Assembly: GCA_963798015.1 (NCBI GenBank)
Contig: CAWCSA010000009.1
Location: forward strand, 130,717 to 194,716
From: Roseiarcus sp963798015
GTDB lineage: Bacteria; Pseudomonadota; Alphaproteobacteria; Rhizobiales; Beijerinckiaceae
Reading direction: 5' to 3'
Length of the DNA stretch: 64,000 bases
Within the stretch, counting starts at the first letter, position 1, and the number at the start of each line of letters is the position of its first letter. The translations under genes were made by a program, and so were the position numbers. Positions 17,880 through 26,120 of this stretch are shown here, in pieces. The notes beneath the pieces are model-generated. The model ran no database searches. It worked only from the letters and a program-made list of their open reading frames with translations, and was not told the origin of the DNA.

Positions 17880-18003
17880 GAGGCGCAGTCCTCGGTTGCA
17901 GGAAGGGTCGCCCACGGAGGCGGGCGTGGGCCGGACACTAGACGACCGGCGCTTGGCCCGTAAAGCAGACCTGTTCCAAAAAGAATTTGTCGAAAGCGGG
18001 CGT

Positions 18004-18852
18004 CTAGGTTTTCGGGGCGGCTTGGATCGTCGTCTCCGTCGCCCCCGCGCCGCCGGTGAGCGTGAGCCTGAGCGCAATCGGAAGCGCGCCATCTTTCGGT
18101 TTGTCGCCAATTGTCAACGTGAAGCAATCGCGGCCGCCGTCGGCCTGCGCGGGCGCCGTCTTGAGCCACCAGCCCTCGGGCGCCTCAACGAAAAGGTCGC
18201 GCGGGGGGCCGTCTTCATGGGCAGAGCAAAGGCGCCAGCTGTCCGCGCCCAGCGCCTCAAGCGCGCCGAAATCCTTCGCCGCAACGATGCGCGGCACGGC
18301 TGCGAGAGCGGCGTCGATCCGGCCCGCATGCGGCGAGCCGGGAGCGGACGGAAGCTTGAGCTCGAGATGCGCCTTGGCCGGCAGGCACACTTTCTCGCAC
18401 ACAGCGAAATCGGCGTTGAGCTTGAGCGTCGCGGGCTTCGTCGGGTCGCGAGGCTTGATCGCTAAGGGAAAGACAACATTGCCCTCGTAGCCGAACGCCT
18501 CGCCGCCGTCGGCCTCTTTGATACGCTTCGGGGCAGGAAACTCGGGTTCCACGCTCGCGACATTGTCGGAACCGGAAAAGTCCAGCGTCGGCGGCAGGCC
18601 AGCGTCGCCGGGATCGCGCCAATAGGTGATTGCGCCGGGCGAAAGAGCAATCTCGAACCCGGCGAGGTCGCCGCCGCCCGCAATGAGGCGCGCCTGAGAC
18701 TTCGCCGCAGGCGCCCAGTCGGTCGAGAACGCATCGGCGGCGAGCGCGGGCGCGGCGCAGAGGAGAAGCGAAAGCGCGGCAGCGAGCGCGCCTCCAATCG
18801 GTAGGTTCCCCGCAGCCACGCAAAGCCCCTTAACCAAACGCTCTGTGCTCAT
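18004..18852 (-). CDS. Exported DsbD N-terminal domain-containing protein
   Basis: After a signal peptide (LAAALSLLLCAAPALAADAF) the protein consists of an immunoglobulin-like nDsbD domain. WRDPGDAGLPPTLDFSGSDN and the redox motif FAVCEKVCLPAKAHLEL show this; the two Cys would form the exchange disulfide. Unlike full DsbD there is no membrane domain and no C-terminal thioredoxin domain, so it needs a separate membrane partner such as a CcdA/ScsB-type protein, not seen here. ATG 18852 is chosen; a TTG at 18885 extends it by 11 residues. It is divergent from yqgE, sharing a ~75-base promoter region. Confidence 0.8.
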   Translation of the reverse strand: MSTERLVKGLCVAAGNLPIGGALAAALSLLLCAAPALAADAFSTDWAPAAKSQARLIAGGGDLAGFEIALSPGAITYWRDPGDAGLPPTLDFSGSDNVASVEPEFPAPKRIKEADGGEAFGYEGNVVFPLAIKPRDPTKPATLKLNADFAVCEKVCLPAKAHLELKLPSAPGSPHAGRIDAALAAVPRIVAAKDFGALEALGADSWRLCSAHEDGPPRDLFVEAPEGWWLKTAPAQADGGRDCFTLTIGDKPKDGALPIALRLTLTGGAGATETTIQAAPKT

Positions 18853-18927
18853 CTTGCTCTGCCTATACCATGCCACGAATTTCAACTAGCATTGACATTG
18901 CTGGCAAGCACGACCCGAGAGGCGATC

Positions 18928-19527
18928 ATGAGACAGGCGGATCCGCCGCCGCCGACCAGTCTGGAAGGACAGTTCCTGATCGCGATGCCCTCGCTTCGGG
19001 AAGGCCCGTTCGCGCGCTCCGTCGTTTATATGTGCGCCCATCGCGACGACGGCGCCATGGGCATCGTCATCAACCATCGGGCGGCGGAGATCGATTTCGG
19101 CCAACTTCTGACCCAGCTGGACATCGTGCCGGAAGCCGAGGCGATCCGCCTGCCGCCGCGCGCGAAAGCCATCCGCGTATTGCGGGGTGGTCCGGTCGAG
19201 ACGGGACGCGGCTTCGTTCTGCATTCGAGCGACTACGGCGCCAACAATTCGACGGTCAAGATTGGTGATGTCTGCCTGACCGCCACGCTCGATATCCTGC
19301 GCGCAATCGCCGAGGGGACAGGCCCATCGCAAGCCGTGCTTGCGCTTGGCTATGCCGGCTGGGCCTCGGGGCAGCTCGAGAACGAGATCCTCGCCAATGG
19401 CTGGCTCAGCTGCCCCGCCGACGCCGGTCTCATCTTTGACCCCAATTTCGATCGCAAATACGATCGGGCGCTCGCGATCCTCGGCGTCGACGAAGGGATG
19501 CTGTCCTCCGACGCCGGCCACGCCTGA
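18928..19527 (+). CDS. YqgE/AlgH family protein
   Basis: This conserved cytoplasmic protein belongs to the UPF0301 (YqgE/AlgH) family of unknown biochemical role. The characteristic order is visible: LEGQFLIAMPSLREGPFARS, then YMCAHRDDGAMGIVINH, VLRGGPVETGRGFVLHSSD and LALGYAGWASGQLENEI. Length is 199 residues, typical. ATG 18928 is preferred over ATG 18892 because AGAGG lies about 6 bases upstream and the family begins near the LEGQFLIAMP segment. Confidence 0.92.
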   Translation: MRQADPPPPTSLEGQFLIAMPSLREGPFARSVVYMCAHRDDGAMGIVINHRAAEIDFGQLLTQLDIVPEAEAIRLPPRAKAIRVLRGGPVETGRGFVLHSSDYGANNSTVKIGDVCLTATLDILRAIAEGTGPSQAVLALGYAGWASGQLENEILANGWLSCPADAGLIFDPNFDRKYDRALAILGVDEGMLSSDAGHA

Positions 19528-19530
19528 GAT

Positions 19531-19659
19531 CCTTCATCCGGCCCATAGCCCGTCCCGAAACGACGGGCGTCCTTCCGGGCGCCCTATGCGGCCACCTTCT
19601 CCCGGCGGGAGAAGGGTAGCGCCCCCTCTCCCGTTTACGGAAGAGGGTTAGTGTTAGGG
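19531..19659. repeat. Interspersed palindromic repeat, copy B, overlapping the recF 3' end
   Basis: CCTTCTCCCGGCGGGAGAAGG and CCCTCTCCCGTTTACGGAAGAGGG repeat the layout of copy A (8839). An additional inner pair, GACGGGCGTCC/GGGCGCCC, precedes them. The element fills the space between convergent yqgE and recF, and its right part encodes the last residues of RecF. Confidence 0.75.
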
Positions 19660-20786
19660 TCGGAGGAGATCCGCACCCCCGTCTCGGCCGAAACGTCGAA
19701 CATCTCCGCCCGGCCCTCAAGCTCCGCGAAGACGGCCGGATCGGCGCCGGTGAGGAACACCTGGCCCCCGAGCCGCGCGAGCGCGTCGAACAGCGCGGCG
19801 CGGCGGCGCGGATCGAAATGGGCCGCGATCTCGTCGAGAAGCGCGAGCGGCGCGATCCCCGACATCTCGGCGACAAGGCGCGCATGGGCGAGCGCCAGCC
19901 CGACGATCAGCGCCTTCTGCTCGCCGGTCGAGGAGGCGGACGCCGGCGCCCGTTTCGGCCCGTGCCAGACCAGAAGATCGGAAAGATGCGGGCCGATAAG
20001 CGTGCGGCCGGCAGCGGCGTCGCGGCTGCGATTGTCGCGCAGGCTTGCCCGGTAACGGTCTTCCGCGGCTAGCGCCGGGCCGCTGCCGGTCATGGCCTCG
20101 ATCTCGCCTTGAAGCGCCAGCTTCGCCCACGGAAAGGGCGATGAATCGTCGCGCTCGGCCTCGATGAGGGCCTCGAGCCGGCGCACGCAATCGAGCCGCG
20201 CCGCGGCGACCGCGACGCCGAGCTCAGCCGCCTCGCGCTCGATAGCGTCGAGCCATGCGGAATTGCGCCCGCCCTCTTCCAGAAGCCGATTTCGTCCGCG
20301 CAAAGCCCGTTCGAACTGTCCGACCCGCGCACCGTGATTGGGGTCGATCGCTAACACGAAACGATCTAGAAAACGGCGCCGCTCGCTTGCCGGCCCCGCA
20401 AACAGCGAATCCATCGCCGGCGTCAGCCAGACGACACGCACATGATCGCAAAACGCGCGCGAAGACGCGACCTGGGCGCGGTCGATGCGATTGCGGCGCT
20501 CAGCCGCCTCGCCGTTCGCGCCCGGTTTCCAGCCGGAGCCCAGCTGGTGAGCCTCGCCGTCCTCTTCGACTTCGACCGACAGCGCGAACCCGCCGGCGCC
20601 GCCGACCCGCACGCATTCCGCGAGCTCCGCTCGTCTTAAACCCCGTCCCGGCGCGAACAGCGACAACGCCTCTAGGAGATTCGTCTTGCCGGCGCCGTTC
20701 TCGCCGCATAGGACGACGAGACCGCCTCGAACAGCGAGATCGAGCGCGGCATAAGAACGAAAATCATTGAGCATGATGCGCCGCAA
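19635..20786 (-). CDS. recF: DNA replication and repair protein RecF
   Basis: RecF is an SMC-like ATPase that helps load RecA at single-strand gaps. It shows Walker A (LCGENGAGKTNLLEALSLF), the ABC signature region (SSTGEQKALIVGLALAHARL) and Walker B (PLALLDEIAAHFDPRRR). Length is 383 residues, normal. The start is TTG 20786, giving LRRIMLNDFRSY as in relatives; ATG 20774 is an alternative. The last few codons (PNTNPLP, stop) lie inside palindromic repeat copy B, so the C-terminus has apparently been replaced or extended by the repeat. dnaA, dnaN and gyrB are not adjacent. Confidence 0.93.
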   Translation of the reverse strand: MRRIMLNDFRSYAALDLAVRGGLVVLCGENGAGKTNLLEALSLFAPGRGLRRAELAECVRVGGAGGFALSVEVEEDGEAHQLGSGWKPGANGEAAERRNRIDRAQVASSRAFCDHVRVVWLTPAMDSLFAGPASERRRFLDRFVLAIDPNHGARVGQFERALRGRNRLLEEGGRNSAWLDAIEREAAELGVAVAAARLDCVRRLEALIEAERDDSSPFPWAKLALQGEIEAMTGSGPALAAEDRYRASLRDNRSRDAAAGRTLIGPHLSDLLVWHGPKRAPASASSTGEQKALIVGLALAHARLVAEMSGIAPLALLDEIAAHFDPRRRAALFDALARLGGQVFLTGADPAVFAELEGRAEMFDVSAETGVRISSDPNTNPLP

Positions 20787-20890
20787 GCGCGGGCGCCGTC
20801 GTGCCGGGGGGCGCCGTCAAGGTTGGTCATGAGCGCGGCGTGTGCCACGTCCGGCGGCGCTGCGAAAGTGGAAAGACAGGAGCCTTGCCG

Positions 20891-21874
20891 ATGAAAGCCC
20901 TCGACGTTCTGATGCCCGCTAAAGGCATGCCGTTGATCGAAGATCAGATTAGCGCGCGGCTGCCTCTGCACCGCCTGTGGCTCGAGCCTAATCCCGACCT
21001 TTGGCTTGCAGAATGGGCGCCGCGGATCCACGCGATCGCGATGACCGGGGGGCACGCGCCGCTCGACGAGGCCTATCTGCGCAAATATCCCAAGCTCGAG
21101 ATCATCTCCAGTTTCGGCGTCGGCTATGACAATATCGACGCCAAGGCGGCGGCGCGGCTTGGAATCACCGTCACCAATACGCCGGGCGTGCTCGACGACG
21201 AAGTCGCCGACACGGCGCTCGGCCTCATGATCATGACGGTGCGCCAGTTGCCGCAGGCGGAGCAATATTTGCGCGCTGGGCAATGGTCAGCGAAAGGCGC
21301 TTATCCGCTTAGCCCTTCATTGAGGGGCCGCACCGTGGGCATTTTTGGACTCGGCCGCATTGGCAAGGCGATCGCGACGCGCATTAGCGCCTTCGGGCTC
21401 GATGTCGTCTATCATAGCCGCCACGCCCAAACCGGTGTCTCCTATCGCTACTATTCTTCACTCATCGACATGGCGAAGGCAGTCGATATTCTCATAGTGA
21501 TCGCGCCCGGCGGTCCTGCGACGCACCACATTATCAATGCCGAAGTCTTGCAGGCGCTCGGTCCCGACGGCGTGTTGATCAATGTTGCGCGCGGGTCCCT
21601 GGTTGACGAGAAAGCGTTGATCGAGGCGCTGCGGAACAAGACAATTTTGGCCGCCGGCCTCGACGTTTTCGAGCACGAGCCCGGCGTGCCGCAAGAGCTC
21701 CTTGCGCTCGATAACGCGGTGCTCTTGCCGCATGTCGGCTCGGCGTCGGTCAAGACCCGTCAGGCGATGGCCGAATGTGTGGTCTCGAACCTGTTCGCCT
21801 GGGCCGACGGCAAGCCGCCGCTCACGCCAGTGCCAGAGACGCCATGGCAGGGGCAGTGGGGGAAGCGCGGATAG
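20891..21874 (+). CDS. D-isomer-specific 2-hydroxyacid dehydrogenase (glyoxylate/hydroxypyruvate reductase-like)
   Basis: This NAD(P)-dependent D-2-hydroxyacid dehydrogenase has the cofactor-binding GRTVGIFGLGRIGKAIATR near the middle. The catalytic triad is Arg (LINVARGSLVDEKAL), Glu (DVFEHEPGVP) and His (VLLPHVGSASVKTR). Length is 327 residues, usual. ISSFGVGYDNIDAKAAARLG and TNTPGVLDDEVADTALGL suggest the glyoxylate/hydroxypyruvate reductase branch. ATG 20891 is the family-like start; a longer frame to 20801 lacks support. It is divergent from recF. Confidence 0.9.
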   Translation: MKALDVLMPAKGMPLIEDQISARLPLHRLWLEPNPDLWLAEWAPRIHAIAMTGGHAPLDEAYLRKYPKLEIISSFGVGYDNIDAKAAARLGITVTNTPGVLDDEVADTALGLMIMTVRQLPQAEQYLRAGQWSAKGAYPLSPSLRGRTVGIFGLGRIGKAIATRISAFGLDVVYHSRHAQTGVSYRYYSSLIDMAKAVDILIVIAPGGPATHHIINAEVLQALGPDGVLINVARGSLVDEKALIEALRNKTILAAGLDVFEHEPGVPQELLALDNAVLLPHVGSASVKTRQAMAECVVSNLFAWADGKPPLTPVPETPWQGQWGKRG

Positions 21875-22014
21875 AGCGCCCAAGACAGCCGCGCTCGCAT
21901 TGGCGCCGTAAGCCAACCGATGTACGGAAGAGGGCCAAGCAGAGCTGCCGGGGCGGCTCAATTCGCCTGGAATGGCCCGAGTTCGATCAAGGCATGCTTG
22001 CCGAGGGAGGTATT

Positions 22015-22494
22015 ATGCTGGGGAATGTTTTGACGCGCCGCGCCGCGTTGGTCAGCCTTGCCGCCTTTGCCGCCGGGGGCTTGAGCGCCTGCAACACGAC
22101 GCCCACCGTCGGGATTCAGCCGATGGCTGCCTCTGGCGCGGGCGGGGCCATCAGTGTCGATACGACACCGCTGGTAGCTTATGTCGGCAATCCCACGGCG
22201 GGCTGGGTTCAGCAGTCCCTGCCTGGCGCGCTCGCCCGCATTCTCGGGTCGAGAGCCCCTGGCGGCCTTCACGTTCGTGTCGACACCCTCTATCTCGGCA
22301 ACGGCGGACCGGCCGATCCCGACCGGATGCGAGGCGTCGCGACCCTGGGTGGTCGGACGATACACGTTCTGGCGACCTCGACTTATTGGCCAAGCCCGAC
22401 CGATCAGGCTCTGCCGGAACAGGCGTTGCAGGGCCGCGTGCAGGCGCTGTCGGTCGCCTTCGCTTACCGGCTGAGGAGAAAAATGGGGTCATAG
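22015..22494 (+). CDS. Putative lipoprotein of unknown function
   Basis: The signal is LTRRAALVSLAAFAAGGLSAC: a twin-arginine-like RR followed by a hydrophobic run and a lipobox ending in Cys. The mature part is about 135 residues, with VAYVGNPTAGWVQQSLPGAL and VRVDTLYLGNGGPADPDRM. I do not recognise a family. GAGGGAGG lies just before ATG 22015 and sets the start; the frame is open upstream but without a better site. A GC-rich hairpin (CGGCGGC/GCCGCCG at 22506-22528) follows the stop and may end the transcript. Confidence 0.65.
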   Translation: MLGNVLTRRAALVSLAAFAAGGLSACNTTPTVGIQPMAASGAGGAISVDTTPLVAYVGNPTAGWVQQSLPGALARILGSRAPGGLHVRVDTLYLGNGGPADPDRMRGVATLGGRTIHVLATSTYWPSPTDQALPEQALQGRVQALSVAFAYRLRRKMGS

Positions 22495-22539
22495 CGGCGG
22501 CGGAGCGGCGGCCTTCTGCTAGCCGCCGCGTTCATTGCA

Positions 22540-22911
22540 TCAGCGCTCGCGCGTTGCCGCGGCTTTGGGCCCGGCCTTTTTGGCTGTTCCGCGTGCGCGT
22601 TTGGTCTTGACGGCTTTTGCGGCGGCTTCCTTGCGATGGGCTTGCGGGTGAGCGCCAAGATCGCGCCATGACGTCTCGGTAAGCTCGACGTCATAGTGAT
22701 CGGCCGCCTTCTTGAGGTTGGCGAAGGCCAAGGCTCGATCGTCATCGGAAACGTCCGTGACCTGATCGAACCGCGCGACGGCGTTGCGAACGTGCTTCGC
22801 GTCGGTCATCGGCTCTTTGCGCTGCTTCGGAAATGCGAACACCGTGTCAGGCAAGTCGCCTTTGGCCGTAAGTTCCCCGTGCTTCTCATGGGGCTTCCAC
22901 GTCGTTTGCAT
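22540..22911 (-). CDS. DUF6582-type protein with Lys/Ala-rich tail
   Basis: The first ~85 residues match a small conserved domain known from alphaproteobacteria (DUF6582): PDTVFAFPKQRKEPMTDAKH followed by VRNAVARFDQVTDVSDDDRA and a final Trp. Its function is unknown. The last ~30 residues (KAVKTKRARGTAKKAGPKAA) are basic, like histone H1 tails, and could bind nucleic acid. ATG 22911 has GGAG upstream. It sits between genes of unrelated function. Confidence 0.72.
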   Translation of the reverse strand: MQTTWKPHEKHGELTAKGDLPDTVFAFPKQRKEPMTDAKHVRNAVARFDQVTDVSDDDRALAFANLKKAADHYDVELTETSWRDLGAHPQAHRKEAAAKAVKTKRARGTAKKAGPKAAATRER

Positions 22912-23016
22912 CGGAAACTCCTTAATCTCAAGCGCCTCGGACGCGGACGCGCCACGAGCTCCTACCCGCGAAACGCGAGAGGGCCGTCTTTTGTTTCGCG
23001 AACCGGGGCCGCACGG

Positions 23017-24312
23017 CTAGCCGCCGGCTGCGCCGGGCGCGAGATATTGGACCCCGCCTGCCGGCCGGCGATAGAGCGCAAGCGTCGCGATCAGCCCGCA
23101 GACCGCCGCGAAGCTCATCCAATAGCCGGGCGCGGCCTTATCGCCGGTGTGGGCGATCAGCCAGGTCGAGATCAGGAGCGACGAGCCGCCAAGCGTCGTC
23201 GCGAGGCTGTAGGCGAGCGAGAAGCCTGATGTGCGCACCGAAGCCGGGATGATCTCGGTCAGCGCCACGACCATCGCGCCATTGTAGCAGGCATAAATGA
23301 AGGACAGCCACAGTTCGACCGCAAGCATCCGGTCGAAAGTCGGCGCCCGAACCAGCCAGGTGAGCGCTGGATAGGCGGTCAGCAGGGCGAGAACGGCGAA
23401 GGTGAGGAGGATTGGCTTGCGGCCGATCCGATCCGAAAGGGCGCCCGACAATGGCAGCCAGGCGAAATTCGACGCCGCAACCGCAATTGTCACCAGGAGC
23501 GCATCGGATTCGGTGAGCTTGAGCACGCTCCGGCCAAAAGTCGGCGTATAGACCGTGATGAGATAGAACGACACCGTCGTCATCATCACCATCGCCACAC
23601 CGCCAAGTACGATCGGCCAGTTGGCGCCGAGCGTGGCGAAGATTTGCGCCGTCGTCGGGTGAACCTTTCGCGCCGCGAATTCGGCCGTTTCCTCGAGCTT
23701 GCGCCTGATCATGTACAGGAACGGCACGATGGCGCAGCCGATGAAGAACGGAATGCGCCAGCCCCAACTCGCGGCCGCCTCTGGCGCCATCAAGTTGGCG
23801 ATCGCGTAGCCGAGCAGCGCGGCTAACACGACCGCCACCTGCTGGCTCGCCGACTGCCAGGAGACATACAAGCCCTTGTTCCCGGGCGTCGCCATTTCCG
23901 ACAGATAAACCGACACGCCGCCGAGTTCGACGCCGGCGGAGAATCCCTGCAGGAGCCGCCCCAGCACCACCAGCATCGGGGCCAGCACGCCGATGGTCGC
24001 GTAGCCCGGAACGAAGGCGATGAGGATTGTGCCGCAGGCCATGATCGTGAGCGTGAGAATAAGACCTTTGCGCCGGCCGATGCGGTCGATGTACGGCCCC
24101 AGCACGAGCGCGCCGATCGGACGCATCGCGAACCCGGCCGCGAAGCTCAGAAAGGTCGCCATCAGCGAGGCGTAGGGATCATCGCTGGGAAAGAAGGTGT
24201 GCCCAATCTGTCGGGCATAAATGCCGAACAGAAAGAAGTCATACATTTCGAGGAAATTGCCGCTGGTGACGCGCAGAATTGTCTTAATTCTGTCGAGCCT
24301 TGTTTCGCCCAT
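23017..24312 (-). CDS. MFS metabolite:proton symporter, citrate/tricarballylate (TcuC/CitA) type
   Basis: This 12-segment major facilitator is likely to import a di- or tricarboxylate with protons. The N-terminal NFLEMYDFFLFGIYARQIG, the loop GPYIDRIGRRKGLIL and the segment QGFSAGVELGGVSVYLSEMA are typical of the citrate/tricarballylate branch. SGALSDRIGRKPILL repeats the loop in the second half. Length is 431 residues. GGGAGG lies 6 bases before ATG 24312, favouring it over GTG 24315. It could partner with the tartrate/malate enzyme 20 kb away, but there is no direct evidence. Confidence 0.87.
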   Translation of the reverse strand: MGETRLDRIKTILRVTSGNFLEMYDFFLFGIYARQIGHTFFPSDDPYASLMATFLSFAAGFAMRPIGALVLGPYIDRIGRRKGLILTLTIMACGTILIAFVPGYATIGVLAPMLVVLGRLLQGFSAGVELGGVSVYLSEMATPGNKGLYVSWQSASQQVAVVLAALLGYAIANLMAPEAAASWGWRIPFFIGCAIVPFLYMIRRKLEETAEFAARKVHPTTAQIFATLGANWPIVLGGVAMVMMTTVSFYLITVYTPTFGRSVLKLTESDALLVTIAVAASNFAWLPLSGALSDRIGRKPILLTFAVLALLTAYPALTWLVRAPTFDRMLAVELWLSFIYACYNGAMVVALTEIIPASVRTSGFSLAYSLATTLGGSSLLISTWLIAHTGDKAAPGYWMSFAAVCGLIATLALYRRPAGGVQYLAPGAAGG

Positions 24313-24376
24313 CACATTCCTCCCTTAGGCCACGCCTGTTAGGCCATGAAACTGAGGCCGAATGGAAGCGGTGCGA

Positions 24377-25579
24377 CTATTTGCTCGCCCAGCGCGCCGC
24401 CGCGCGGCCAGCCGCCGCGCCGGTCGCGAATGAGGCCTGTAACAGATAGCCGCCGGTTGGCGCCTCCCAGTCGATCATCTCGCCGGCAACGAAGACGCCC
24501 GGGCGCTTCCTCAGCATGAAGTCCTGGTCGATCTCGCTCCACGAGACGCCGCCGGCGGTCGAGATCGCCCTGGCGATCGAAGCGGTTCCGATGAGACGAA
24601 GGGCGCAGGTCTTGACATGGCTAGCGAGCGCCTCACCTTCGGGAAGAGGTCCCGCTTCCCGCAGGATGGCCACCGTGGCAGGCGTAAGGCGGGCGCCTTT
24701 GCGCAGGAGCGTGGACAGGGATTGGCCGGGCTTGCGCTTCAACCGCGCCGCAAGCATGGGCTCACTGAGGTCGGGCTTGAAGTCGACCGTTATCGTCGCC
24801 GATCCATGGGTTGCGATCGCTTCCCGAAGTGAGGCGGAGAGCGCGTAGATCGCGCCGCCTTCGAGGCCGGCGCTCGTGACCATCGCCTCGCCACGAACGC
24901 GCATCTCTGCGTGAGAAACCGCTATAGTTTTGAGTGGCGCGCCGGCGAAGGTTTCCCGTATCTTCGGCGACCAGTCGACGAGAAAGCCGCAATTGGCGGG
25001 CTTCAGCGACGTGACCGCGATTCCCTCAGCGCGAAAAGCCTCGACCCAACCGCCGTCCGCCCCGAGCCGCGGCCACGAGGCCCCGCCGAGCGCGAAGACG
25101 GCCGATGCCGTTTGAACGCTCTCCTCGCCCAACGGCGTCATGAAACGAAGCGCTCCGTCTGGCTCAAAGCCGAGAAAGCGCGAGCGTGGAACGAAGGTGA
25201 CGCCAAGCTCGCCGAGGCGCCGCAGCCAGGCGCGAAGGAGCGGCGTCGCCTTGAAGCTCTTCGGAAAAACTCGCCCGCTCGAGCCGATAAACGTTTCTTC
25301 GCCGAGCTCTGCAGCCCAGCGGCGAAGCCCGTCCGGCGGGAAGGCTTGAATCGCCCGACAAAGCCTGTCGGCTTTTGGACCGTAGTGGCTAAGAAAAGTC
25401 TGAAGCGGCTCCGAATGGGTGAGATTGAGGCCGCCTCGTCCCGCAAGCTGGAATTTGCGTGCCGGGCTCGGACTCGCATCATGGACCACGACGCGTCGCC
25501 CCGCGCCCGCCATGGTCTCTGCCGCCATCAGTCCCGCCGGCCCTGCGCCAATAACGACCGCACTGGTATCCGCCTTCAT
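24377..25579 (-). CDS. BaiN/TIGR03862-type NAD(P)/FAD-dependent oxidoreductase
   Basis: This flavoprotein is related to HI0933/BaiN-type enzymes. The FAD fold AVVIGAGPAGLMAAETMAGAG opens the protein. KFQLAGRGGLNLTHSEPLQTF is the family-specific loop, and VFALGGASWPRLGADGGW with FVAGEMIDWEAPTGGYLLQA closes the flavin site. Length is 400 residues, as in the TIGR03862 group. The physiological substrate is unknown. It is divergent from the YjbR gene and separated from the MFS gene by about 64 bases. Confidence 0.88.
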   Translation of the reverse strand: MKADTSAVVIGAGPAGLMAAETMAGAGRRVVVHDASPSPARKFQLAGRGGLNLTHSEPLQTFLSHYGPKADRLCRAIQAFPPDGLRRWAAELGEETFIGSSGRVFPKSFKATPLLRAWLRRLGELGVTFVPRSRFLGFEPDGALRFMTPLGEESVQTASAVFALGGASWPRLGADGGWVEAFRAEGIAVTSLKPANCGFLVDWSPKIRETFAGAPLKTIAVSHAEMRVRGEAMVTSAGLEGGAIYALSASLREAIATHGSATITVDFKPDLSEPMLAARLKRKPGQSLSTLLRKGARLTPATVAILREAGPLPEGEALASHVKTCALRLIGTASIARAISTAGGVSWSEIDQDFMLRKRPGVFVAGEMIDWEAPTGGYLLQASFATGAAAGRAAARWASK

Positions 25580-25645
25580 CCCGTGCCTTTAAAAAAGCCT
25601 GCGCCGGCTCATAGCATAGCGCTCGTCCGAGACGCCGGAGTACCC

Positions 25646-26032
25646 ATGGCCAACGCCGTCGATTTCCGCCGCATCGCGCTCTCGTTCGAGGGCGCCGGCG
25701 AATATCCGCATTTCGATCGCCGCGCCTTCAAGGCGCGCATCACCTTCGCGACGCTCGCGCCGGACGAGCTCAGCGCCAACATCAAATTCGCGCCGGACGA
25801 ACAGGCGCTGAAATGCGCCGTCGCGCCGGACGCATTCGCGGCGCTCGCTAACGCTTGGGGACGGCGCGGCTGGACCTGCGCGACGCTCGCTGCGCTCGGC
25901 GAAGCCGAACTCACGGCGGCGCTGGAAATGGCTTGGCGCCACGCGGGCCCGAAAGCGAAGGTGCACGGGCGGCCCGGCGAAGGCAACGCCGCTAAAGCGG
26001 GAAGCGTCGGATTCGTTCGGCGCTCGCGCTAA
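25646..26032 (+). CDS. MmcQ/YjbR family protein
   Basis: This small (128 aa) protein has the CyaY-like fold of the MmcQ/YjbR family, often annotated as DNA-binding with little evidence. FRRIALSFEGAGEYPHFDRR is the N-terminal helix-strand, and a C-terminal LEMAWRHAGPKAKV follows. ATG 25646 is supported by GGAG five bases upstream. The open frame extends upstream across the divergent flavoprotein gene, but that part is antisense shadow. Confidence 0.82.
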   Translation: MANAVDFRRIALSFEGAGEYPHFDRRAFKARITFATLAPDELSANIKFAPDEQALKCAVAPDAFAALANAWGRRGWTCATLAALGEAELTAALEMAWRHAGPKAKVHGRPGEGNAAKAGSVGFVRRSR

Positions 26033-26120
26033 GCCTAATGCAACATTGTGAGTTGTGTCACAGACAGGGCGCAGGCAACGGCATATGTAAGGCCATCGAG
26101 CGGCCTAGGGAGTGGCGGCC

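Noticed and set aside
17112..17963. Plus-strand frame across the peroxiredoxin gene
   Set aside because: Most of it is antisense to the peroxiredoxin, and the rest has no recognisable domain.
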